Of a stretch of 64,000 nucleotides of DNA, positions 38,801 through 53,200 are shown one piece after another. The notes beneath the pieces are model-generated. The model saw only the letters and a program-made list of their open reading frames with translations, did not search any database and was not told the origin of the DNA. The position numbers were made by a program, and so were the translations under genes. Each line of letters starts with the position of its first letter. Position 1 is the first letter of the stretch. The DNA is from Gibbula magus (taxonomy: Eukaryota > Mollusca > Gastropoda > Trochida > Trochidae): NCBI GenBank assembly GCA_936450465.1, contig OW388293.1:47730040-47794039 (forward strand), written 5' to 3'.

Positions 38801-41800
38801 CACATCAATCAGCTAGAACTGTTAGCCGTTCTGAAGTCTCTTCAGTTCTGGCAGGACCAGCTGAAGGGAAAGAAGCTGATGTTGGCCTCAGACAACACCA
38901 CGGTAGTGGCTTACGTCAATCGCCAGGGAGGCACTCGATCAAAGGGATTGCTAGACCTCTGTCTTCGTCTGTTCGACTGGATCGACAGGAACGGCTGTCA
39001 AATCAGGGCCAGACACATTCCGGGCCATCTGAATGTTCTGGCAGACAACCTGTCTCGTCCGAACCAGATCCAGTCAACAGAATGGACTCTGCATCCCACA
39101 TCCTTCAAGATGGTCTCAAACTTGTGGGAATCCCCGATGATAGACCTGTTTGCGACCAGACTCAACACACAGCTCCCGGTCTTCGTCAGTCCAGTTCCGG
39201 ATCCTCAGGCCTTCGCCGTAGACGCAATGTCGATCAGCTGGGACGGTCTCCATGCTTACGCCTTCCCTCCGCCAGCATTGATTCCAGCAGTGTTGGAGAA
39301 GGCGAGACGTCACAGTTGCATCATAATTCTGATTGCTCCAGCGTGGCCCAATCGTCCTTGGTTTCCGGATCTGTTGACGGCGTCGTCTCATCCGCCGGTG
39401 CAACTGTCAGTCTTTCCAAAGTTACTAAGACAGCCAAGGTCCGACAGGTTTCATCGAAATCCCGAGTCCCTTTGTCTTCACGCTTGGAGGTTATCCAGCG
39501 TAATCTCAGGAGTAGTGGGTTCTCCCAAGAAGTTGCAGAAGCTGTCCGTGGAGGGCTCAGAGCTTCTACCTCTGCCCTCTATGATTGCAGATACAGCAAA
39601 TTCACCGAGTGGAAGCAGCAATTCCAGCCTGATGCTGCTATCTCCATTCCGCTCGTCGCTGAGTTCTTGCTCTTTCTAAGGAAAGAGAAGAAGTTGAAGG
39701 CTGGGACGATCGATGGCTACAAGTCAGCTTTGACATCTGCCTTGGCCTTACAAGGTGTCGACTTGGCCAGAGACCAGACCATTCATCGCTTGGCTAGATC
39801 GTTCCAGTTAGAGGATCTGAAATCTCCCAAGTTTCAGCTCAAGTGGAATTTGTCTGTGGTCCTTTCAGCTCTACTCGCAGATCCGTTTGAGCCTATTAAA
39901 GATGTTTCCCTGCAGTTCTTATCCTGGAAGACAGCTTTCCTCTTGGCGCTGGCTTCCGCAAGCAGGGTTTCGGAGTTACATGCTTTGGACTTTTCCACCA
40001 TGACGCATTCTAAGAACTGGCAGTCTGTTTCCCTAACGACCCTTCCCGGTTTCGTAGCCAAAAACCAGAAGTCCATTGCTGGTCCCTTGGGAAGAAGATG
40101 CTTCTCTGTTCCGGCTCTGTCCGCTGCCATTTCAGACGGCATGGAGAAGGATCTTCTTCTCTGTCCAGTTCGAGCCCTGAAGGAGTACGTGAACAGAACC
40201 AAGTCCTTTAGAAGGGGTAGGCATAGATTGTTCCTTCCATGTCTTCCTACTTCCGACAAGGACATTTCCAAGAACACCGTTTCAGCTTGGCTGAAGAAAA
40301 CGATTAAGGCAGCCTATCATAAATCTGCGTCCACTCCGCCGATTTATGGTAAGGTGTCTTCACATGAGATTAGAGCCTGGGCTACGTCAGCCCCCCTCTG
40401 GCACTCTGCCTCGGTTGAGGACGTCATCTCCGCTGGGTATTGGGCCTCCTCGACTACCTTCTCAACATTCTACCTCAGGGATGTCCAGTCAGATCTCCAG
40501 GGCCTCCACCAACTGGGACCGTTCGTCGCAGCCGGTGCAGTCCAGTCATCCAAGCAGTAGCATAGGTAATTACAACTCTTATTTGAAGAGGTTGTAAGGA
40601 AGGAGTGTTGGCCTCGGCAGTTAACGGTTGTAAATCCACGACTGTCCAGGCCAGCCTACCATTACTTGGTTTAGCAGGAACTTCGTTCTTGTGACCTCGG
40701 TTTTTGGTTAAAGGCATGATCTTTTTTTTTGAGTCACAGCACCGCTAGCTGATCTCCTACCCTCCGCCGATCTGTGGGAATCTGCATATAAGTTTAGAGG
40801 TAGTGAATGAAAGAAATTTAACAAAATTACAAGTATTTTGTATATTTTTGAATGATACCTACCTCTAAACTTATAGTTTGTAACCCGCCCGGACCTCCCC
40901 ACGGAACGGATACCAGCTTCTTTGGGTTGCATGCTTCAAGGAAAGTGGTCTCTTAGGCTGAGGGATTGTGGGCGTGAGTTTGTCTTTGCACGTGCTAGCT
41001 CGTGCGACTGCTGTGACTCAAAAGTTTGACATGTCTATTTCTAGACTTGATCAAGGTATTGATTGTTGTTATATGTTTGTAAACAAACAAGGAAATGCAT
41101 ATAAGTTTAGAGGTAGGTATCATTCAAAAATATACAAAATACTTGTAATTTTGTTAAGATTCCAGTCGGGATTTTACTTACATGCTTAGTATTCAGCATT
41201 GCAAACTGGCACTGCACTGCTTCAAAATTCACCCAACATATTCTAGTACACCTATTGGAGACAAGAATTCTTATTATAATTATTATATTTAGATGAGCCG
41301 TTGTAACAGCAACTCAAACAACAGTCTCCAGCTGTGGAGCTTGAGGAGACGGAGGATGAGCACTGATCCCCGGTCAGGTCCTAACAACAGGGGGAGGGAC
41401 ATTGGGGAAGACCTGATGGACCTGGATTTCGATGACCCTCCCAACACCGGGAGGGGTGAGGACGAGGACGAGGATGAAGTGGACTTCGAGATGGGGGAAA
41501 GTCAGGAGTCCGACGAGCTCAACCAGTCAGATAGTGAGTACTTTCTGCTTAATATTTTGAATATTTTGTAAATGAAGTAGCTAAATCAGCAGTTACAAAA
41601 TGGGGGTTCTAATTTGATGATACCTTCTGATACATGTACTCCAATGTATTGGTCATGTTGCAAAAAAAGTTGTTCTGTTATCAGATATTCTGAAAGTACC
41701 AAAGTCAATCAAAGTTTCAATTGTTGCTGACTATGATACATGGTAAAGTAAAAGAGAACTTATGCTAAAATTTGTAATTACATTAATGAGTCCAATAAAA

Positions 41801-44257
41801 CAGATTGTCACTTTGTCACTGTACAAAAGAGGGTACTGCCTCCATCCTCAATATAAATTGCATGTAATTATGGAGTTATGTTGCAGTATGTTCAAGTCTA
41901 ATGGTGGTTGACGCCCTCCCAGACACTCAGAGACTGCGTCTAGAGGTTGTGCGTGTGTTGTGTGCATGCTGTAACCACGAGCGGGATGTGGCGCCGGGAG
42001 ACGTGCCGTATAGAGCGGAGGTGGAGACCAGTTTCCTCAAGAACAAGCTGGAGGAGCTCTTCGAGGACAACATGTTTGATCCAAGCAAGGCACTTGATAT
42101 TCAGGTGGTAAGTCCTCTTCTTGTAATTTGTCAGACACGAATACCATGTGACTATACCTTTGACTATACCTTCCATATGGTCTATTTCTTGTCCCCTTTG
42201 TTGTTCCTTTCTCTTGTTATTTTGGTTATTCTCTGCCATTTTGGCTATCCTTGCCCCTTTGACTGTTCTTGATCACTCTTGTTATTCCTTGCCAATTTGG
42301 TGTTTTACTGCCTCCTTGGCTTTTCCTTGCACCATAGACTCTTCCTAGTCCCCTTTGCTAATCCATGTAAATAGATCTAAATCTTCACTTTGCTATTCTT
42401 TTAGATTTGGCTATTCCTTGCCCCCTTGATGTGTTTGTCATCAAGACAAACGTGGTCACATCTTACGTATTAAAACTTAAATCGTGTCTATTGGACTAAT
42501 TTTATTTCAGATGGAAACCATTATCAGAAACTTGACAATGAAATCACACCGAGTCGGTGATGTGGACCTGGAAAATATGCTGGACGCTATTCGGTAAATA
42601 TTCACAATTTTCAAAATTGGAGCATATTTTCGCCTTAATAAGAGAGTCTTACTCCCGAGACATGCATCACATGAATACATATTTGGATCACATGAATACA
42701 TTTGGATCACATTAATACATATTTGGATCACATGAATACATTTTGATCACGTGAATACATATTTGGATCACATTAATACATATTTGGATCACATGAATAC
42801 TTTGGATTACATTAATACATATTTGGATCACATGAATACTTTGGATCACGTGAATACATATTTGGATCACATGAATACATTTTGATCACGTGAATACATA
42901 TTTGGATCACATTAATACATATTTGGATCACATGAATACTTTGGATCACGTGAATACATATTTGGATCACATGAATACATTTGGATCACATGAATACATT
43001 TGGATCACGTGAATACATATTTTGATCAGATGAGTAACTATTTCAGATTAACTATTAACAGATTCAAACAATAACTGCAAACTGTTGCTGTATACAGACA
43101 GGCTGCTAAGGTACAGAGGAGAGACCAGGAAGTCTGTTGTCTTCTCCTGGAGCTGATGACGTTACTCGTCCCTCACCTTCACGATCAAGATGACCTCCCT
43201 TCCAAGGTCAAGAAAGAATGCAGGGAGATAACTCTCAAGCTGCTCAGTGCCTTCTTGTAAGTTGATAACTTGTCTTTGTGGTGCTATTCAAATTCAGTAA
43301 TTACAGTAGCATTAACTAAGGATCCATCCATCTTCTCCAGAATACATTTCTATAAAATCAATGGCTAGTTTGATCCACTGGTTTTTAGGTTTTCAGGCCT
43401 GAATATCCGAATTGGCAAATTACATTGCAAAATATATGTTCATCGATCTGTCACAACCGAGAGCTGAAATACTGTGTATTGGGTATCTGGGCAGATGGGA
43501 TTTATAACAATTGCAGGTTTGGTGACCTGACCCCTTGTCTGGTTTCAGGATCAAGTCTTAAGCCTGTTTTTGTGTTCTTCTGCAAACTAAATTGCTAAAA
43601 GTCTAAAGTCTTTTGTAGAGGTACATTGGCTAATAAGGATGATGAATTGCAGATTTGTTAAAGTTTTAACATTTATGTGTTCAACATTCATTCTGTAAGA
43701 TATAAAGCATGTCACTAAAAGCCAAGTTTTCTATTTTTCACCCTCTGTATGGAAATAATCTTTGACATTATGCAATTCATGTCATGAACAAACTGTATGA
43801 ATGAATGAACATGATACTTTACTGATACAAATCTGTTGCAGCAAGCTGCGTGAGGATGGACAGTATGCAGCCTCAGTTAGACTCAACATAGCACAGTGTA
43901 TGCAGGCCTTTATACAGGTGGGGTTCTCAGTATCATTATACAACATTGTCATTGTCAATAGGCCCAAGTTTTCATAATTGGCCACAAAATTAGCAGTGAC
44001 AATATCAGTATTCCTGCATTCTGATTCTGTGAAACATATTTAATACCTATTTTATAAAATGTTGACCTGTGCGAGATGTAGCTAAGTCATGGTAATATGT
44101 GCCGAAATACTGATGCTATTCATAAGTTTCATTATTATGTTATCAAATGGGACCAAGTATATTAATGTATTTAGTACTTGCTGGTTTTAATCACACTTAA
44201 TTGCATGAACTTGTCGATAAATAGGACACACATTGCGTGTCTTGTTGCTATTGTGAC

Positions 44258-44288
<31 letters not shown>

Positions 44289-47200
44289 GTCCTCATTACA
44301 ATGTAAATTTTGGAAATTCGGTTCGTGCCAATGGCACCCGGCAGCCACAGTGCAGCGCCAGTTCAAGTGTTGTTCTATCCTTAAAATGCTGAGCATCAAG
44401 CAAGGAAGCAACAACTCCCATCTTTTAACATCTTTTGGTATGACGCGGCAGGGAATCTTACCCCAACCATCATATCTTAATCATTATGACATCAAGTCAA
44501 TCGAACGCATGACATGTTATTACACAATAAAATTGTAGACTTATTAAACAGTGATATCTTCAACGGATGAGTATCATTATCATTAGTGCCCTGTCCCTGT
44601 AGTGTGATCCCCGAGGTGAGTGGAGCTACCTGACAGTGCGGAGGGAGGGAGAAGATAAGAGAGAGAGTCTGTGCATGGAGTTCCCCAACTGTATCCTGGA
44701 CAGCTGTCATCTCACACGCTCTTATGTGGCTGAGGCCGTGCAGTGGTGAGGGTTTGACTTGTTTTTGTGTTATGGCTACCCTTAGCAAGTATCTTAGAGA
44801 AGCAAATCCTTTATCAATCGATAGAATTACTTTAGATATTACACAGGGGGTAAGCCCTGTCCATGCTAAACCGGAAGTTGGCAGTCGTCAACAACCATTT
44901 TCTCGACAGACAGTAGTTTTTCAACTGGGGTGGGTCCCGAAATTGGTTAGTTTTGAACATTTTCCATTGAATGATGTTAACAATATCAACAAGTTTCAAC
45001 TCTTGAATAGCTATAGTTTACAATCGCTACATCTTTAGAACATGACATGTAATACATAATTTAGAATTTGAACATTTCGGAACGAATTAATCGACGTCAG
45101 AGAGAAAATCCGCGAAACGGCGACTTCCTACATGAATACAGCAAATCTACATGGATGTAGTCGATATTTTATGTAGTTTTAAGTTGAATATGATAATCAA
45201 GGACTTGTATCAACGTTATAGCATTCACAGATTAATTAAAAACTGTACACATTGATGGTAGTTGCTCCTGTTGACAAACACACTGTCCAGGTTGTTGAAA
45301 ATGAACTGTACAGGTAGTTGGTCTGATAGTTGTTAGTAGGTAACAGAAAAATGTTTTGCAGAATGAAAATTGTGGTCATCTGTAACTTTATTTATCTATC
45401 CTAATGAAGTAGACCTTATGTAGTTATGACTTGAGGAATGATTCTTGAGAATGCCACAACATCTGACTTTTTATGATTTTCTTAAGCGAGTCAGAAGTGA
45501 ACAGAAGTTACTAAGCTTGACCTATCTTATGGAAACTGTATCACTAATATTTCCTCCAAAAATGTATACAATCGTAGTTCAACATTTCGCCTGTGCATTT
45601 TTGGTGATTAAACTTTTGCCTTGAATTTTGCCTTTTACCATTATGAAAAACGCCCGGGCTTCCACATGAATTTTGGTCAATATTTTGTTCTGTTGTTTCG
45701 AGTCAAATGCGATCTCAGAACATTCTTCTTTAGCAGCATGTTTCTGCAGTCGTTCCTCTCTGAATAATATCTCTATGTACAGTAAATATTAAGGCTTATT
45801 ACCATTACAGTCAAAGATTATGACAAAGATATTCCCAGATAGCAAGGGTTTGTTGGGCCAACATTAGTACATGATTGGTTGGTTGGCCAACGCTTTGACA
45901 ACGTTGGGCCTACGTTATCTTAATGACAGTAATCCAATAGTTGTATTTGATAGTTGGTCAAACGGTGGGCCAACATTTGAAAAATTCTCCCATTTGCATA
46001 ATATTTCACCACGCTGGCCCACTGTTGGGTCAACGTTGTAAATAAAAGTTATTTTTTAGCCATCATTTCGCATTTATTAAATTGTTCATTTGAAGCAAGT
46101 TGAAATAATTACTATACGGAAATTTCAAGTAATGTTTTTAATCGTATGTTTAAACATCATGTGGGACATGCTCTTTAGTTTAAGTAAACCACAGTAGATA
46201 CCAAACATATGTGTCCCATAGCTTTATGGAACAGTCAAACAGCAGACGACAGAACCATTTCATGAGTGGAGGACTTAACTCGGTAAGTATTAAAGTACAT
46301 GTTTGCTACCTGTGATACACATGATTGTATAAATTCAAGGTCAAAACATCATATTATCATATCTAGGGAACAACCTACTAATGCTATATCATATGCATGA
46401 ACAACGTTTTATAATTTATTTACGTTTCTGTTCACCCGGATAGTCTTTTCAGAATTTGAGTTGATTGTGACTATTTTACATTTTTGTTAAATAAACTTTT
46501 GGTATGGAAATCATATCAGTTGACAACTTGGTAGAATTCTATATTTATTTGTCTATTTTGTCTTTATTTGAAAGAAAAAGTATTTAAATGGTGATATTAA
46601 TTAGTCCAACATTGAACCAATATAGACAATATTAAAGTTTTAATGTTGTATATACCTTTTACATTTTAGTTCTGATTTCACAAGTGTTTTCTTTGAAACT
46701 ATTTCAATTATTTCAGGAGCAACCTACGAGAACCTGCCAGGACCAAACAAACTAATGCTGAGACAAAGGCAGTCATGAAATAGGGGTTTCCGATGCAAGA
46801 TACATGGTTCACATGTATCATGGGGCCCAAGATAACTCAACTGATAAAAATATGTTTTATTTGATTAAATTGTTTCTTGTTTGTATACTTCTGATTATGG
46901 TAAGGGTATGTAGTGTAGTGTATACAGTGCAGTGCAACAACATAGGTATGACATCGGGCCAACATATTGCCAACAAAATCACCACGATGGGCCAATTGTG
47001 GGCCATTTCGGTGTGTAAATTCTCTTTCATTGGGCCAACATTGAGCCAACATGATGGGCCAATGTAAAACCGATGAGCATATCCAAATGGGCCCAACATC
47101 AATGTGACAACCGTGGGCCAACCAAACCAGTGATCGTGGGCCAACTATGGGCCAACATATGAATGCTATCTGGGATTATTCCATGCATCATTAATTATTT

Positions 47201-50200
47201 TAAAGGTATCTGTCTTCATTGATGATTTCTTAAATATACATATGTGTAAATACAATGTACTTTCTCAAAGACATGATGATAGGATGATGGTGAATAATTA
47301 ATACAATTCAGGTATTTACAATCTACCATCAACATTACAGGACCTTTAAGAGAGAACTTCGGTGAACTGGTTTGATGGACTGCATTGTCCTCTGAATCTA
47401 TTTGAAATGTAAAGCTACATGACCAGGATTAAAAAAATAGCTTTATGTATCTTAAAAGATTTGGTTAATTTGTCATTTGTGGGTGATTTCACAACTAAGG
47501 TCTCGTCCCAGTACTTTACAAAGCATATTTTTTAGTCAACTGTGATTGCAAAAGCTAATTTAATGTTCATATCATTCAGTAACATCTACTAATGCTATGC
47601 GCAAATATTTTCAAACATATCTAGTCTTAAAATATTGATGACATGCATGTTGCTCGAAAGGATATGCTCATTTCTTCGTGTCCTTTAAATCTTAATAACA
47701 ATCAACTTTAAAAAAGGTGAACTTATAAAATTATATGGATATGCTCATTTCCTGTCCACAGATTCATTTTTCAATGTCATTACCATCACACTGTCTTATA
47801 TTGTTGATAAAGGTAAAAGGGGATATAATTCCTAGACTAATGGATGACAAGACTGAAGTTGAAGATGGCATCCGTTACATCGTGCTTTGGATAAATCATT
47901 GATAGAGATAGTAACAAATTATTATTACATTATTATTCTAGATAACAATATTTCAAGGGGTAATAGTGACACAAATGACACTATTATAACATATAAGTTG
48001 TAGTTAAAACATATAGTTGACATCTACACAAAACTTCATTTTAGTGTGTACAATAGTTTACCGATGAAATTGTCAATAAAATTGTATGAAAAGCAGCAGC
48101 TAAATTCAATTCACGTTGCACCTTTACATGAACTATTAACCCCCACAATGTAAAAAAAGGTTTCCTCCATAGCAACTACCATGGACAGTTATATTTCGAA
48201 TTTTTCAACAACCTGGACTGTGATGGAGCAACTACCATCAATGTGTACAGTGTTTATTTTTGCTAATATCTCGGTTTCGATCAATCTGTATAAGCTGTTA
48301 CTTTGATGCAAGTCCTAGATTATCACATTCGACTTAAAATTACACAAAATGTGGGCTTGATCCATGTAGATTTGCTGTTTTCATGTAGAAAGTCGCCTTT
48401 TCGCGATTTTTTTTCCCCGACGACGATTGACTGGCTCCCAAAATGTTAAAATTCTGAACTTTATATTACATGTCATGTTCCACAGATGTAGCGATTGTAA
48501 ACTATAGCTATTCAAGAGTTGAAACATGTTGATATTGTTAACATCATTCAATGGAAAATGTTCAAAACTAACCAATTTCGGGACCCACCCCAGTTGAAAA
48601 ACTGGGGTCTGTCGAGAAAATGGTTGTTGACGACTGCCAACTTCCGGTTTAGCATGGACAGGGCTTACCCCCTGTGTATTATCATTGTGTAGAACTATAG
48701 TACAGTATGACATATTATAGCTAAATGGTCATACAGGAATATTTTGTCATGAAACAACAATAAAACAACTATTACAGTTAATTAGTCAAACATGAAGATG
48801 TTCACTTCATGAATCAAATTAGAGCAATTTTAGATTGAAAAAGGGTGACACTTCACTTTCGGTTTAATCATATTATACCATGCTCATTTCTTTTCAGTTT
48901 GTTTGTGATAAAAGGGGAGAAAGGCCTGCAACCAAAACCCACATCTAGTCAGCATGAAGCCTTTGATCTCCTCTACCAGTTCTGCAACGATCTTATGGAC
49001 ATTAAGGTGACTATTATGTTTCTGTTTGATTCACTTTTAATTTGTTCTTTAAGGAGATGTGGGAATAGTTCTCGTCGTCAACTGAATAATTTGAAATTTC
49101 GTTCATTTTATTCACTTTTGTTTTGAAACATTCAAATTAAACGCTTTCTCACGTAAAAATCTTTCTTGTGTCAGGGTAAGATGAGTCCTGAGAGACAGGA
49201 GGATGAGAGATTGTCCCGGACAGCCAGTGTGTTGTCGGTGCTGGCGACGGTGACGTGTGCGAGTCCGATCAGCGAGAAGAAGGCAGTGTTTGCTGTGTGT
49301 CAGCTTATCAGGGAACGGGATATCGAGGTGGAGAAGGTCATCAAGGTAGAACACCCATCTAGGTTTTAGCTCATTAGGATTTAAAGGCATTCTGTTCATT
49401 TGTCTGCCCCCAATTTCATCTCAGGACTTGATTCACAAGTTGATGTACCCATTGATGTGCCATTTGCAAAATATGACGTAAACTACAACTATATGAGGAT
49501 GTCATAATGTGCACACTAGCTTCACCAAACTTGATACACGTTACTCAACAGGTGCTGGTACGACTGAGCAGACTGTTGGGATACGAAGGTGTGAAGCAGT
49601 TTGTCCAGAGTCATCTCCCCTTCCTGTTGTCTCAGTGGCTTGAGTTGGACTACCAGTTACACGAGTTCCCCATCAAGTTACTGGAGTGTGACACTAGTCT
49701 ACAATTCTACAGGTAACTTATCAACAAGGAGGGTAATCATATATGGGTTAATATTTTTCATACGATGCCTTCGGGTAAAATATCACTTTATCATGGTGAT
49801 GTTCATTCATAAACAATGTTATGATGTGACACTATGACAGGTCTATGACGTGTATTCTAAATGTAGCTAGGCCGGATAGCCAGTCAATGCTTGGAAGTAG
49901 ATTTAAGCCTAATTTCCTATATTTCGTAACTTCAATAATAAATAGAATATGATATTTGTGTCTATGTTGTGTCATGGCACCAGAATATCAGTGTATCAGA
50001 ATCATGACATACCCAGTTGATATCTTCATCTGCCCTGAAATTTTGAGTGGAACTGCAGAACCATTTATCAAAGCTGACTGTGTAAATGATTATCCATGTA
50101 TTGATTAAATAAATCACATCAGTTTTGCTTTTCTTTCAGCTTCCTAGAAGAATATAAACTCAAATATGTCTTTGTATGTGTAAATATTCTAATTAAAATG

Positions 50201-53200
50201 TTCATGCTGTAAATAAATTATATCTCTTTGACAATTACGATATTTCCTCTTCCAGCTCCCACAAGGAGGTAATCGTCCCCACTCTTTTCATGCAAGGACG
50301 GACGGAGTGTATTCAGACGCTCGCCGCTGAGTCAGGAGAGGAGTTGGAGGAGGTTCTAAAGACATACACCCCCCAGATTGTCGTCCATATCCTGCCTCTG
50401 TTCGCCGCCTCCAAGTCGGGTCTGATCAGCGGAGACAAGACTGTGAAGAAACGTCTCGTACAGGCCAACAAGTGCTACGATTGTCTTGTCAGCGAACTTA
50501 CTAATGAGGTACTATGAAATAGCTCTGGTTTCTCTTTCAGTGCTTGAAATATGATTTTCATTTTCTCTTCCATTTGGACTTTAGTTTATCCACTAGACAA
50601 GATACATACTAGTGAGATATAAGTTAATATTGCCTATAATTTTCTCTTTTTACCATTCATCTCTTGATTGGTGTTCTATAAGTTAATGTCATGTAGAATG
50701 AAATCTGCATCATAGATATGAATTGTCTTTATTCTGTAAAGGCAATTTTGACATAAAATCTAATGTCGTCAAGTGATCATATTAGAAGCAGCATTGCTAT
50801 GAGCAGCAACATAAAACAACAAGGATTGTGTATGCTAAATTTCCAGTATATAGAATCTGTAATCGCAACATTCCGACATAGAATCGAATGTCCTCAAGTG
50901 ATGTTCAATGACATTTGAATTAGCATTGTTCTTAGAATTAGACAAGAGAAGTTTGTGTACACATAATTCCCAGTAAGTAGCTGAAGTGAGACTTGATGCT
51001 GTTGCTGCAGGTGAAGGACCAGATAATCCACGCTAACCTGGACATGATTGTGGTGAACGTGCTCCGGTGTCTGCACGTAACTGCTGATGATACTGACACT
51101 GACACCAGGTGAGATTTCCAACACAGTTATCCTGAGTACGTCGAACTGAGGAGATTGACAACTCCATAGCTTTACTCATGGACTAGTCACATCGAGGAGG
51201 GGTTGTTTGTGACAGGGTATGGTCAGAAGCACTCCTTCTTTTGTAAGTTACATCTTGATCAACTGGTAGAGCACAGGACTCTTGCCTAGAGGTCCTGAGC
51301 AGGGATGCAGATTCAAATTTTTGCCAGTCGGACATTTCATCTTTGACCCAAAAAGACGAACCCGGAAGTAACATTTTTTTATGAATAAAGTATCAGAAAG
51401 TATTACTATTTGTTGGTTCTTCAATTCATTGCATACTATTAAACATAACACGAAAGCAATTAACGATAACTATTTATTTATCATTAACATGCATAAAATG
51501 GTTCATAATTTAAAATCAGTGTTTACCAACTACGATTTACCGACAGTGCTAGTTTGAGCGAGTTTACACAAGTGAGTTTACAAGCGAATTTGCGTCAAGA
51601 TAGACGAGAAAATTCTAATAATTTAATTGCACATAGTTCATCAAAAGTTCAAATCATGGACCAAATGATATGTACCTTCTAATTAATCATTTTAAATTCA
51701 AAGGAACTCGTTTTCAATAGCGATATAATTTACGTAAACTCACAACTCGGCAGAGCACGTGGTCCAACTATTTTCCATACGACTATTTTCCTATTCAAGA
51801 TGTAGTTACGAATTTGAACTTATTCTAATAAGATTACTTTTATATTTTATTTGGAGACATATTTCGCAATTGTAAATGAATAATTATTAAATAAAAAGAA
51901 GTAATGTAAACGCAAGAGAAATTGGAGTTTTTAAATTAGCGTACCTATTTATAACGTGTGTCATCATGTAAATGCGATGGGCAATGCGATCGCGTCTTCG
52001 TAGCGTCATACAAACGGTGTTTGACTACATAACGTCTCGTGAAATATTATTGCTAATTATTCGTTTTTGATAGGTTTATTTATTTTGAATTTGTATAATA
52101 GCTTTACCATACATCGATATTGATCTATCATATTTGTTGAAATATGTTACCTTTGTTTTATGACCGAGATATTATTAAATTTATCGGGATTCAAATAGCA
52201 AAATCTCAATCTGTAACAAATTCATGAATCACCGGTATGGTGAAGCCACACGTTCATGCAAAGTTTATCTTTGACAAAATTTGTTTATAATGCGATTTTA
52301 ATGAAATCTTTTTCGTAAATAATGTTGTGAAATGGGTCACATCTTTCAGTCACTAAATGACACTGGAAATTTCAATTAAATAACAAACGGTAAGTGTTTT
52401 TTCTGCCGACAATTCTAATTTACTGAAGATAATGATGATTGACGTTGTGCCTCGTGCTGTGAAGAATAAATGTGACTTCTTGACTGGATCAACATATTTC
52501 AATTTCATAAACAATTATGACCGACATCTTTGATGGGCATTCTAGAAGTTGAGATGATGAAGAATGAAGAACAATTTTATGGATACACAACTTCTTTATT
52601 CTGTATAGGCGACGTTTCGACATAGATACTAATGTCGTTGTCAAGCAGGTGGTACAGTTGAACAAATTCCCAGGGTTTATATACAAGTAGTGTTGATACA
52701 ATAGAGGAGGATGAGAAGATTTTGAGTTGTTATTACAGTAGATAGGCTTGATGTACACATATTGAGTAGAAGCCAGAGAGAATGAATTACAGTGTTTATA
52801 CAGCAGATGAGGTTGATGTACACAGCTTGTTAAGGAGATTAAGAACAGAGCTTGTTTAAGGATATAGATGATTTAACAACATGATTATTGATAATTAAGG
52901 GTAATTAGGAGATGTACACAGCAATATGGTGATTAAAGATGAGGTAAATATGAATATGAGTGATTAACGTAGCAAGTGATGGTAGGCGTTTGGGATGGAG
53001 TATCCTTCGTCTCTGTTCAGGGCTGGTGCTATTTTCTTAATGTGGATGGCTTCGAGATATTTCCTTACTTTGTAGTTGGCCTGGTTCTTTTCTAGGACCT
53101 TGATGTTGCTCCAGTTGATGTTGTGGTCTGGGTTGGTTTTGGTGTGGTCAGAGATGGCTGACTTGGAGTCATTTTTTCTGACGGATGCTTGGTGTTCCTT

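Larger units (their letters stand above)
34545..41156 (+). mobile_element. DIRS-type tyrosine-recombinase retrotransposon, nearly intact
   Basis: Contains, in order, a Cys-rich gag-like ORF, RT/RNase H, and a tyrosine recombinase, between inverted terminal repeats (about 34550-34741 and 40937-41150). An internal complementary region (40784-40875) matches the two outer ends joined together. This is the diagnostic DIRS layout, replicated via a circle and integrated by recombination without target duplication. Inserted in ATM intron 14, same strand as the gene. Its GC content is clearly above the surrounding intron. Only the gag-like ORF is broken. Confidence 0.9.

Noticed and set aside
37654..39333. 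Upstream 560 codons of the 968-codon ORF that ends with the tyrosine recombinase
   Set aside because: Low-complexity Ser/Arg-rich translation lying over the RT/RNase H frame; the RT frame has the conserved motifs, so this is a shadow.
50128..50180. TTTCTTTCAG acceptor and short open stretch before ATM exon 24
   Set aside because: The stretch hits a stop quickly and its inclusion would break the phase between exons 49552-49712 and 50256-50508.
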